A stretch of DNA of 51,856 nucleotides from an uncultured Lachnospiraceae bacterium (lineage in GTDB: Bacteria > Bacillota > Clostridia > Lachnospirales > Lachnospiraceae), in the NCBI GenBank assembly GCA_937877165.1, contig CALEFO010000192.1, forward strand, positions 1 to 51,856, written 5' to 3'. How positions within the stretch are numbered: position 1 is the first letter of the stretch; every line of letters begins with the position of its first letter. Below are positions 33,642 through 41,097 of this stretch, one piece after another. The position numbers were made by a program, and so were the translations under genes. Below the pieces are notes generated by a model. That model was given only the letters and a program-made list of their open reading frames with translations. It was not told where the DNA came from and did not search any database.

Positions 33642-34856
33642 TTACTCACTGCGCAGTGCATCAATCGGATTCAGCCGACTGGCCCGTCTTGCCGGCATCC
33701 ACCCAAAGACAATTCCGACTGCCGCAGAAAATCCCGCTCCCAAAGCGATGGCACCGTATGAAATCTGAAACGTAGTATTTAACAGCTTCGTACCAACCAA
33801 GGCAATCACAATTCCGAGAATGATCCCAAGGAAACCGCCCATCAGTGACAGCGTAATGGATTCAATCAGGAACTGCATCTGAATTCGCGCAGGCTCCGCA
33901 CCAAGTGCCTTGCGAAGTCCAATCTCTTTTGTTCTCTCGGACACAGACACCAGCATCATGTTCATGATTCCAATGCCTCCAACAACAAGGGCAATGGATG
34001 CAATTCCGCCAAGCATGGTAGAAAGCATCGTTTCAATCGTACTCATCGTATCCATCAGAGAATCCATGCTGATTACACTGTAGGCCTGATCCGCATTGTC
34101 CTCATCTGTGCCAAAAATGTCATTCAGTGCTTTCTTCAGCTCCTTCTGCAGCTGGCTGGATGTGATGTTGTCCTCCGTATAATATACACTGATGCTGGTC
34201 ACATTTTTCAGAGAGGACATTTTCAAAGCATTTTTATACGGTACAATAACCGTTCCCTTGGTACTGCTTCCGGTAAAAAAGCTGGAAACATTGGTATCCT
34301 TGGCTTTGATACCAATAATTTTATAATGATACCCATTCAGAATAAACTCTGTTCCGAGCGCTCCATTGCCATTCAGAACATTGGAAATAAAATCCGTGTC
34401 CACAATCGCAACATTGGTTTCTCCATCCGCCTCCGCGGTATTGAAAATACGTCCGCTCTGCAGCGTCTCCTGATTATGCTGAAAATAAACCGCATCCTCC
34501 CCATCTACTTCAATATTCTTGACTACATTATTGTTGTAAACGGCAGAGGTAGACAGCGATGCCGACGGCGCAATCGCATCTACTCCGTCCAGATTCCGGA
34601 GCTTCTCCAGATCTTTCTCACTCAATCCATGGTGGGTCAGCGTTCCCTGTGCCGTGACCGAAATGGTTCCAGCACCCAGCGATTCAAATTCGCTCATGAT
34701 CGAACCGGTAGCACTCTGCACGATGGTAATCAGTCCAATGACAGACGCCACGCCAATGACGATCCCCAACATGGTAAGGAACGAGCGCATTTTATTTCCG
34801 ACAATATTCTGCAGAGCCATTTTCATGCTCTGCCTGATCATTGTAAACTTATGCAT
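33642..34856 (-). CDS. MacB-like ABC transporter permease (FtsX domain)
   Basis: 404 residues. The MacB topology is clear: one N-terminal helix (MRSFLTMLGIVIGVASVIGL), a large extracellular domain (about 50-270), and three C-terminal helices (SIALVVGGIGIMNMMLVSVS, then two more). The block RTKEIGLRKALGA and GWMPARRASRLNPIDALR are FtsX hallmarks. The ATG at 34856 overlaps the stop of the ATPase gene by 8 nt, with GAAGGAG inside that gene. It forms a mechanotransducing pump with the ATPase and the HlyD-like adaptor. In a Gram-positive cell it probably exports antibiotics, peptides or lipids. Confidence 0.93.
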   Translation of the reverse strand: MHKFTMIRQSMKMALQNIVGNKMRSFLTMLGIVIGVASVIGLITIVQSATGSIMSEFESLGAGTISVTAQGTLTHHGLSEKDLEKLRNLDGVDAIAPSASLSTSAVYNNNVVKNIEVDGEDAVYFQHNQETLQSGRIFNTAEADGETNVAIVDTDFISNVLNGNGALGTEFILNGYHYKIIGIKAKDTNVSSFFTGSSTKGTVIVPYKNALKMSSLKNVTSISVYYTEDNITSSQLQKELKKALNDIFGTDEDNADQAYSVISMDSLMDTMSTIETMLSTMLGGIASIALVVGGIGIMNMMLVSVSERTKEIGLRKALGAEPARIQMQFLIESITLSLMGGFLGIILGIVIALVGTKLLNTTFQISYGAIALGAGFSAAVGIVFGWMPARRASRLNPIDALRSE

Positions 34857-35541
34857 CGGCAAGCTCTCCTTCACTGATCCTGCCATCCAGAATCTTCACA
34901 ATCCGCTTCGCATGTGCTGCAATATGAGCATCATGCGTAATCATAATGATTGTATTGCCGGCATCATTCAGATCCTTGAATAAAGAGATTACCTGCGCAC
35001 CCGTTCTCTGATCCAATGCACCGGTAGGCTCATCCGCAAGCAGGATGGATGGATGATTGGACACCGCACGGGCAATGGCAACTCTCTGCTGCTGTCCGCC
35101 GGAAAGCTGGTTCGGATAATTATCCATCTTATCCGTCAGTCCCACCAGCCGCATCACTTCCTCCACGCGTTCACGTCTTGCCCGACCGGACATGTTTGCA
35201 TAAATCAGAGGAAGCTCCACATTCTCCGCAGCAGTCTGCTTCTGCAATAGATAATAGGACTGGAAAATAAAACCGATTTCATTGCCGCGAATGTGAGAAA
35301 GCGCTGCCTCATCCATATCTGCGATATGCTCACCGTTCAGCCAGTAATCACCGCTGGTAGGAACATCCAGGCAGCCGATAATGTTCATCAGCGTTGATTT
35401 TCCGGAGCCGGAAGGACCAAGGACTGCCAGATATTCTCCCTCCTCCACCGTAAGGTCTATATTCTTGAGCACATGGACCGTCTCATTGCCCATCACATAG
35501 TCCTTACAGATATTCTTCATCTGCAGAATGACGCGCCCCAT
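34849..35541 (-). CDS. MacB/LolD-like ABC ATP-binding protein
   Basis: 230 residues: Walker A GPSGSGKST, signature LSGGQQQRVAIARA, Walker B ILLADEPTGALD. The last motif is typical of the LolD/MacB/FtsE group. It starts within the stop codon of the adaptor gene (TAATG overlap) with GCGGAGG upstream, and overlaps the permease start at the other end, so the three are translationally coupled. Confidence 0.95.
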   Translation of the reverse strand: MGRVILQMKNICKDYVMGNETVHVLKNIDLTVEEGEYLAVLGPSGSGKSTLMNIIGCLDVPTSGDYWLNGEHIADMDEAALSHIRGNEIGFIFQSYYLLQKQTAAENVELPLIYANMSGRARRERVEEVMRLVGLTDKMDNYPNQLSGGQQQRVAIARAVSNHPSILLADEPTGALDQRTGAQVISLFKDLNDAGNTIIMITHDAHIAAHAKRIVKILDGRISEGELADA

Positions 35542-37409
35542 TACTGCGCACCTCCGCCGGGGCCGCCGCTGGGCGCTCCGCCTCCAGCGTTTTCTCCGCC
35601 GGGGCCGCCTCCCATATCCATTTCCATTGCGCTGTCATCCATTCCAAACATCATGGCCGACGCGTCCTGGACAGACGGCGTATTCACTGCATAATAAACC
35701 GTGTCACCGGCATTCAGGCCACTCGTAATTTCCGTATATGTTCCATCGGACGATCCGAGTGAGACTGCCCGCTGCACATAATCTTCCTTCCCCTTCTCAT
35801 TCGTTCCCTTTACCAGGACGTAGGAGGAGCCATCGGCCCCCGTAGCTATCGCATCACTGAGCACCGTCACAGCATCCTTTGCTTCACTGATGGTCTGGCT
35901 GACATCCGCTGTCATTCCGACCATAACCGAAGAATCCGGTGTGAATTGAACCTCCACAGCGAAGTATGCAATGCCGTTGCTGGATGAGCCTACTGCAGAG
36001 ACTGAGCTTACCGTTCCTTCAAAATCCTTGTCGACGGCATCAACGGTAACGGTAACCTTGTCGCCCTTGGAAAGGTTCGATACATCATACTCACTGACAG
36101 AAAGCGACACCTTCATCTTGTCATAGCTGGTGATCGTCGCCAACGTGGACGTGGAGGAAACCTGCGTGATATCGCCCACCTTAATATTCAGACTGGTGAC
36201 CGTGCCACTCATTGGCGCAGTGATTTCATAATCCGAAAGAGAATCCTTCAGATTATCCAGCTGCAGCTGACTCGTCGTACTGTCCGCATTCGCCTCTGCC
36301 TGCTGGATGCCTCTCTGATATTCTTCCAGAGTCTGCTGTGTCGAGCGGACCGTTGCATTATAAGAATCAATCGCATTCAGATAATTATTCTGTGCCGTAA
36401 TCACCGCATCATACAGCTTTGTCAGCTGGTTTTCTTCATTGATCTTCGCCTGTTCGTAGCTTGTTTTCGCCTGCTCATATTGATCCCAGGCCTGATCTTC
36501 ACTCAGCTCATTAGACTCAATCTGCTGATCATCTGAAAACGAATCATACGACTTCCCGGCATCGCTGGCCACCTTCTGTGAATGAGACTTACTGTCCACA
36601 GACTGCTGTGTCCGCAGTGCCGCACTTTGCACATTGTTATATGCGTTGTCCATCTGCTGAATCGCACTCAGAATGGTCTGGCTCAGCTGGGCATTATTCA
36701 GATTGACCTCGTCATTGTAGGATTGCTGCGCAGAAACCAGATTCTGCATAGCAGAATCAATCTGGGCCAATGCATTCTGCGTGGACTGATCCAGTCCATC
36801 ATCCAGGTTCTGCTTCAGATTGTTGTATTTCGCCTGTGCGGATTGAATATTGAGCGAATTGGAAGTCGCCGTTGCATTCATGGTCGCTTCCTTTTCACTG
36901 ATCTGTTCGTCAAGGTTCGATGTATCCAGCTTGGCAATGACATCGCCTTCCTGAACCGTATCACCCTCTTCGACCAGCACTTCAGTAACCTTAACACCGG
37001 ATACCGCAGACATTACAGACTGACTGTCCACCGCTTCAATCGTTCCTGTATAGGAATTGGTAGAAGAAAGATCTCTGACTGTCGCTGTGTCAGACTGATA
37101 CTGAACCTCTGTGCTCTGTCTTGCCCGCCGCAGGAAGAACAATACAACAGCCACAATCACCACTCCCAGAATGATGAACTTTTTCAAAATACTTCTGCTG
37201 CGCTTACGCCGTTTCTTCCTGGCCCGTTCCTCCAGCTCCTTACGCCGTTCCTCTTCATACGGATCGTATTCATCCTCCGTATCTTCTGCTTCATCTGCAT
37301 CATTCGGTGCAGAAGCATCTGCTGCATTGCGTTCCACCTCGGCCTGCTCTTGTGCAGATTCCTCCATCTCTTCCGGATCATTTTCATCCAGAAATTCATT
37401 TTCGCTCAT
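35541..37409 (-). CDS. MacA/HlyD-like membrane-fusion adaptor protein
   Basis: 622 residues from the ATG at 37409; AAAGGAG lies 12 nt upstream. A very acidic N-terminal cytosolic tail (1-50, Glu/Asp-rich, followed by RKKRRKRS) precedes a single transmembrane helix (FIILGVVIVAVVLFFL). Then come a barrel-sandwich half (VDSQSVMSAVSGVKVTEVLV, EGDTVQEGDVIAKLD), a long coiled coil (about 165-375), the second half (GTVTSLNIKVGDI) and a beta-barrel domain. The C-terminus is Met/Gly-rich, ending in several GG and GPGG units. It would bridge the MacB-type permease across the thick cell wall. The long acidic tail is unusual. First gene of the efflux operon. Confidence 0.92.
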   Translation of the reverse strand: MSENEFLDENDPEEMEESAQEQAEVERNAADASAPNDADEAEDTEDEYDPYEEERRKELEERARKKRRKRSRSILKKFIILGVVIVAVVLFFLRRARQSTEVQYQSDTATVRDLSSTNSYTGTIEAVDSQSVMSAVSGVKVTEVLVEEGDTVQEGDVIAKLDTSNLDEQISEKEATMNATATSNSLNIQSAQAKYNNLKQNLDDGLDQSTQNALAQIDSAMQNLVSAQQSYNDEVNLNNAQLSQTILSAIQQMDNAYNNVQSAALRTQQSVDSKSHSQKVASDAGKSYDSFSDDQQIESNELSEDQAWDQYEQAKTSYEQAKINEENQLTKLYDAVITAQNNYLNAIDSYNATVRSTQQTLEEYQRGIQQAEANADSTTSQLQLDNLKDSLSDYEITAPMSGTVTSLNIKVGDITQVSSTSTLATITSYDKMKVSLSVSEYDVSNLSKGDKVTVTVDAVDKDFEGTVSSVSAVGSSSNGIAYFAVEVQFTPDSSVMVGMTADVSQTISEAKDAVTVLSDAIATGADGSSYVLVKGTNEKGKEDYVQRAVSLGSSDGTYTEITSGLNAGDTVYYAVNTPSVQDASAMMFGMDDSAMEMDMGGGPGGENAGGGAPSGGPGGGAQ

Positions 37410-37511
37410 GTGCTGCCGAACTCCTTTCCTTTTCCGGTGCTGCATTTCCCGTTATTTTGCCAAAAAGCATTTAGGGAAAGTTTAGCACACCAATTGAAAA
37501 AAGGATTCTCT

Positions 37512-37559
37512 TCACAGAACTTTCATGAATTGCAGAGCACAGGCAAAATAAGCGTACAT
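37512..37559 (-). CDS. 15-residue micro-ORF after repeat copy C (doubtful)
   Basis: Repeat copy C presents GCGGGGT 6 nt before an ATG at 37559 that opens MYAYFACALQFMKVL. It lies upstream of the efflux operon and its promoter. It may be only an accidental start downstream of the repeat; nothing else supports translation. Confidence 0.2.
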   Translation of the reverse strand: MYAYFACALQFMKVL

Positions 37560-37565
37560 TTTCCA

Positions 37566-37620
37566 CCCCGCTGAGACAAAATCCGCGATGCCAGAGAGAA
37601 TTTCGTGAAAGCGAATTCTT
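37566..37620 (-). repeat. Dispersed RBS-bearing repeat, copy C
   Basis: Full-length match to copy A: CCCCGCTGAGACAAAATCC, then GCGAT.CCAGAGAGAATTTC and the AAATTC/GAATTC hairpin arm. It begins at the stop codon of the accessory pilin gene (37619), so it may also shape that transcript's end. Confidence 0.7.
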
Positions 37621-38362
37621 AATTTCTTGTCCTGCTTCTGTGCCGCCGGATCAGAAATAATCCCGCTACCGCTCCGACTGACAGAAGAAAATACCCCCAC
37701 ATTCCGGATTCATCTCCGGTTCCCTGTCCGCGCTCCGGCCGTTCCGGAACCGCTTCCTGCTTCTGAGACGGAACAGACGGCACTGCTTCCTGAGTCAAAG
37801 AAACATTGTTCTTCGCTTTTTCTGCCGTTTTCGGATATACCTGCCTCTCCCAGTTCCAGCTTTTTTCAGAAGATTCACGAAACGGAAGCTCAGCAAGAAA
37901 GGGAAGTGCCGTTTCATACCCGGCGCTCTCGCCGTTCCCTCCGCTCTGCCAGATAAGATAGATTCCCGCCGGACAATCCGAAATGACTGTCTTTCCTTCC
38001 GAATTGGTTTTCTGAATCCACGCATCATTCCTTCCGCTTTTCTGATAAAGGTCCAGAAGCTCTCCTGCAATGTTTCCATTCTCCCGAAACTGCGGGGTCA
38101 TCGGATCCGGAAGGTTCTTATCCGCGTCCCGATATTCTGTTTTTAATGTATATACGATGTTTCCCTGGCTCACTTTGGCATCCGCGACCTGCACCGCGGA
38201 AAATTCCGCTCCCTGAATTCCTGTTTTCCCGCTGCCACAAAGATAAACAATCTCGATCCTGCCTCTTTGGCTCTCTGCCGCCTGAACCTGCAGAAATCCA
38301 CAGATTACAGCCATACTGACTGCCAACAGCATTCCAGAAAAAGCCGTTCCGATTCTTTTCAT
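37619..38362 (-). CDS. Pilin-like accessory surface protein
   Basis: 247 residues from the ATG at 38362; the ATG at 38368 is too close (1 nt) to the GCGGGGT ribosome site, while 38362 is 7 nt away. A signal peptide ends at VQAAES. The body has IEIVYLCGSGKTGIQGAEFSAV and a SpaA-like strand pattern, DCPAGIYLIWQ. The C-terminus has a Pro/Glu-rich spacer, a hydrophobic helix (YFLLSVGAVAGLFLI) and RRHRSRTRN. The place of LPxTG is taken by GQGTGDES, so the sorting signal is degenerate or absent. Last gene of the pilus operon, so probably a base or minor subunit. Confidence 0.75.
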   Translation of the reverse strand: MKRIGTAFSGMLLAVSMAVICGFLQVQAAESQRGRIEIVYLCGSGKTGIQGAEFSAVQVADAKVSQGNIVYTLKTEYRDADKNLPDPMTPQFRENGNIAGELLDLYQKSGRNDAWIQKTNSEGKTVISDCPAGIYLIWQSGGNGESAGYETALPFLAELPFRESSEKSWNWERQVYPKTAEKAKNNVSLTQEAVPSVPSQKQEAVPERPERGQGTGDESGMWGYFLLSVGAVAGLFLIRRHRSRTRN

Positions 38363-38369
38363 TTTCATA

Positions 38370-38380
38370 CCCCGCTGATT
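38370..38380 (-). repeat. Partial copy E of the RBS-bearing repeat
   Basis: ATCAGCGGGG on the coding strand matches only the ribosome-site end of the dispersed repeat and serves the accessory pilin gene. It could be convergence rather than a true copy. Confidence 0.35.
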
Positions 38381-39322
38381 TCACATTCTCCTGCAGCGCC
38401 TGCTTCTTCTCTTCCGACGTTCCCAGTCAATGGTCCAGATCCACAGGATCCGAAGAGCTGCCGCAATCAGGACCAGACCAGCCGCAGTAAGGACGAATGA
38501 CGGATTCCGTACCAGCCGGATTCCCTTTGAAAGCCAATGTACTTCTCCCGATTTCTTCTCCCCGGTCTGCAATTCTTTGGCTCCGGCTTCACATCCGCTC
38601 TCCATCTGTCCGCTGTCACCTTCCGTTCCCCTGGAGATTTCCTCGCACACTCGTTCTCCCGTTACCAGGAGCCGGTGTGTATTGACACCATACGGCGTAC
38701 AGGTCACCAGTGTCACCAGATCTTCTCCCGGCCGGATACGAAGATTCTGCGTCTCCTCCGGCAGCACGGTCTGGATCTTTCGAACCTGATAATCCAAATT
38801 CTTTCCCATCACCGTAATCCGAAACCAGTCATTTTCCTCCAGCTGATCCAGATCCGTAAAAAGCCGGGCGGACGGAAGTCCCCGATGCCCGGTCAATACC
38901 GCGTGTGTCCCTTCTCCTCCCACCGGAAGACTGGATCCCGGAAGATGTCCGATCTCTCCTGCCAACACCTCGTCATCGGTCCCATGACCGATGGGCAGGC
39001 GGACCGATATCTTTGGAATCTCAAGATATCCCATGATCCCGTTTCCATCCGGATCCAGCAATGCTTCATATTCTTCCCCTTCCTCTTCGTTCGTCATTCC
39101 GCCACCGCCTGCGGCAAGGTCCCGATTGTATGACCTTGCCCGTTCCAGCTCTGCCTCTGCCGCACCGTCACTTCCATCGCTCCACAGCGATTTCCGGTAC
39201 TGTACGATCATACGGTCCGCCACTTTCTGATTCCATGCGCCGCTCACTGCCGGATAGAACCCGACGGACAAAATCAAGAGGATCAGAAGGGTTTCCAAAG
39301 TTTTCCGCAGTTCTTCCCTCAT
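38381..39322 (-). CDS. srtC: Class C sortase
   Basis: 313 residues with an N-terminal transmembrane helix (TLLILLILSVGFYPAV) and a C-terminal one (FVLTAAGLVLIAAALRILWI) followed by Arg-rich tail, the two-anchor form of pilus sortases. The catalytic set is His in TGHRGLPSARLF, Cys in VTCTPYGVNTHR and the Arg of the same block. LLDPDGNGIMGYLEIP holds the Asp-Pro lid found in class C enzymes. It polymerises backbone pilins by linking the sorting-signal Thr (or its replacement) to a Lys. It starts 3 nt after the backbone gene, with a weak ribosome site, so probably by translational coupling. Confidence 0.95.
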   Translation of the reverse strand: MREELRKTLETLLILLILSVGFYPAVSGAWNQKVADRMIVQYRKSLWSDGSDGAAEAELERARSYNRDLAAGGGGMTNEEEGEEYEALLDPDGNGIMGYLEIPKISVRLPIGHGTDDEVLAGEIGHLPGSSLPVGGEGTHAVLTGHRGLPSARLFTDLDQLEENDWFRITVMGKNLDYQVRKIQTVLPEETQNLRIRPGEDLVTLVTCTPYGVNTHRLLVTGERVCEEISRGTEGDSGQMESGCEAGAKELQTGEKKSGEVHWLSKGIRLVRNPSFVLTAAGLVLIAAALRILWIWTIDWERRKRRSRRCRRM

Positions 39323-39325
39323 GAA

Positions 39326-40990
39326 TCAGTGCATTCTCTTTCTTCCCGCAAGCTTCCAGATTGCCATTCCTCCGCCCATTCCTGCTGCCGCGAGAACAAA
39401 GCCAAGCGTTCCCGCTCCTCCCGCAGACGGAAGCTCCGCAAGAGGAACATTCAGAATCTCCGCAGGGGTTTCTGTTCTTGTCACAGTATTCGTCACACTC
39501 TGATCCTTCTGAATCTCCGGCACAGACGTATAAATCGCCGATCCCGCCGCCGTCTCACTGCCGTCCGCTCTGATCTCCTTCGTCGTTACGGTGTAACGGC
39601 TCATCACACCGTCCTCACGAAACTCCGGCGTAATTGTGATATGAAATTTTTTCTCGTTCGCAGCATATCCGGCCGGTGCCTGTGTCTCTTTCAGATAATA
39701 GGATCCCGCCTTCAGACCGGTAAATGTAATACGGCCGTTGGCATCCGACTCCGCCTGCGCTGCCTTCTGCGTCATCGCTGCATCTGTATACAAGGAAAAC
39801 TGCGCTCCCTTCAGGGCATATTTGCTTCGCATCGTAGAAGTCGCTCCTGTCCCAGAGTATGTCTGTGAGACCTTCTCATAAGAAGAGGCTCCGTCCGCCC
39901 GTGTCACCTTGTTGAGTTCGCCGGTTTCCACCTGATCCTCCTTCGACGCCTCTGCATCCAGATTCGCGCCAAGACCAAACGTATACTGGTACGTTGTGGA
40001 GGTCAGCTCCTTCATTCCCTTTGCATCCGCCGGATTTGAGGAATAGCGAAGCACCGCCGTATTCGTGTTCTCCGCAAAGTTCAGCCCAGCCTTTCCCGTC
40101 AGAACAGACTGATAGGTAATTTCCACTGTCTGTGCACCATGACTTCGGATAAAGGCATCTGAAAAGGAAAGTTCAAAAGAATTCCTCTTCGGTCCGTATT
40201 GAATTCCCCAGGTGTCCGCTCCCTGTGCCGTCTCGACTCCATTCACGCGCACCTTCAGATTCTGAATTTCTCCGAAGCAGCCACTTTCCAGATGATCCGT
40301 AATCTGATAAGTGACGGAGGGATAACTGGCCGAATAAGAAGGAATGGTCATGGAATCAATCACAAAATTCAGCGTTTCTCCCACAGCTGCCGAAACTCCG
40401 CTCACCTTCTTCCCATCAGAAAGCACGGATTTCTTCAAGCCCGTCGTGGAAGACTTCAAATATGCCGTATCTCCGGAACGAAACCATTCGGAATAATCTA
40501 CCGTTCCATTTTCCAGAAGCATCTGATCCGCATTGGTGACATTCACCGAGACGACTGCCGGATTATAGACAACCTCCCCGGATCCCGTTACCAGAATCAG
40601 ATATTCTCCCGGCTCTGTCTGCAGGCGGTATGTCCCCGTTCCCGCATCCTGCAGTATCATCTTCTTCCCCTGCACCTTGCCCGGATTGGCCTCAATGTAA
40701 TCCGCAATGGCCGCAACTTCTGCAGCTGTCGGATTCTGCATATCAGCAATTTTCATATTTGCCGCATCCGTCAGAACATATCCGGTGAGCTTTCCTTCCT
40801 CCGAATACGTCCCATCTACCAGCTGGTAGGCCGTTACCGTCGCATTCTTCTCTTTTACATTGGAAGCCGTGATGGTCCCTTCCGGTACCGTCTGTGCCAG
40901 TACCGTAAATCCCGGAAGGAGACTCACACTCCACACTCCTGCCGCCAATATTGCCTTCTGCATCATTCCTGTCCCTCTGTGATTTCTCAT
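39326..40990 (-). CDS. SpaA-type major pilin (backbone)
   Basis: 554 residues from the ATG at 40990, just after AAAAGGAGG. A signal peptide ends near FTVLAQTV. Residues about 60-200 and 210-400 form Ig-like pilin domains (with SYPSVTYQITDHL and a FELSF strand). The last Cna-B/SpaA domain has YYLKETQAPAGYA, the E-box that supplies the Glu of an internal isopeptide bond. The sorting signal is LPSAG, not LPxTG, then a helix and GRKRMH. No obvious YPK pilin motif is seen. It is the polymer unit of the pilus, anchored and linked by the adjoining class C sortase. Confidence 0.9.
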   Translation of the reverse strand: MRNHRGTGMMQKAILAAGVWSVSLLPGFTVLAQTVPEGTITASNVKEKNATVTAYQLVDGTYSEEGKLTGYVLTDAANMKIADMQNPTAAEVAAIADYIEANPGKVQGKKMILQDAGTGTYRLQTEPGEYLILVTGSGEVVYNPAVVSVNVTNADQMLLENGTVDYSEWFRSGDTAYLKSSTTGLKKSVLSDGKKVSGVSAAVGETLNFVIDSMTIPSYSASYPSVTYQITDHLESGCFGEIQNLKVRVNGVETAQGADTWGIQYGPKRNSFELSFSDAFIRSHGAQTVEITYQSVLTGKAGLNFAENTNTAVLRYSSNPADAKGMKELTSTTYQYTFGLGANLDAEASKEDQVETGELNKVTRADGASSYEKVSQTYSGTGATSTMRSKYALKGAQFSLYTDAAMTQKAAQAESDANGRITFTGLKAGSYYLKETQAPAGYAANEKKFHITITPEFREDGVMSRYTVTTKEIRADGSETAAGSAIYTSVPEIQKDQSVTNTVTRTETPAEILNVPLAELPSAGGAGTLGFVLAAAGMGGGMAIWKLAGRKRMH

Positions 40991-41055
40991 TTTCCTCCTT
41001 TTCCGGCCGCAGCTTATCCGCGGCTTCCTCTGACCGTATCCCCTGCATTTCTGTA

Positions 41056-41074
41056 CTTCATTGAGGCAAAATCC
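41056..41074 (-). repeat. Dispersed repeat, copy D (degenerate half element)
   Basis: CTTCATTGAGGCAAAATCC shows 3 differences from copy B. It lies between the tip-adhesin stop and the backbone-pilin start. Its ribosome-site end has decayed (AATGAAGT), and the pilin uses another AAGGAGG. Confidence 0.6.
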
Positions 41075-41097
41075 ATGAAACCGATTTGCCGAATGCG

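Noticed and set aside
37512..37700. A 62-codon minus-strand frame overlapping repeat copy C
   Set aside because: Only its last 15 codons lie behind a ribosome-site-like sequence; the remainder is the repeat and the end of the pilin gene.
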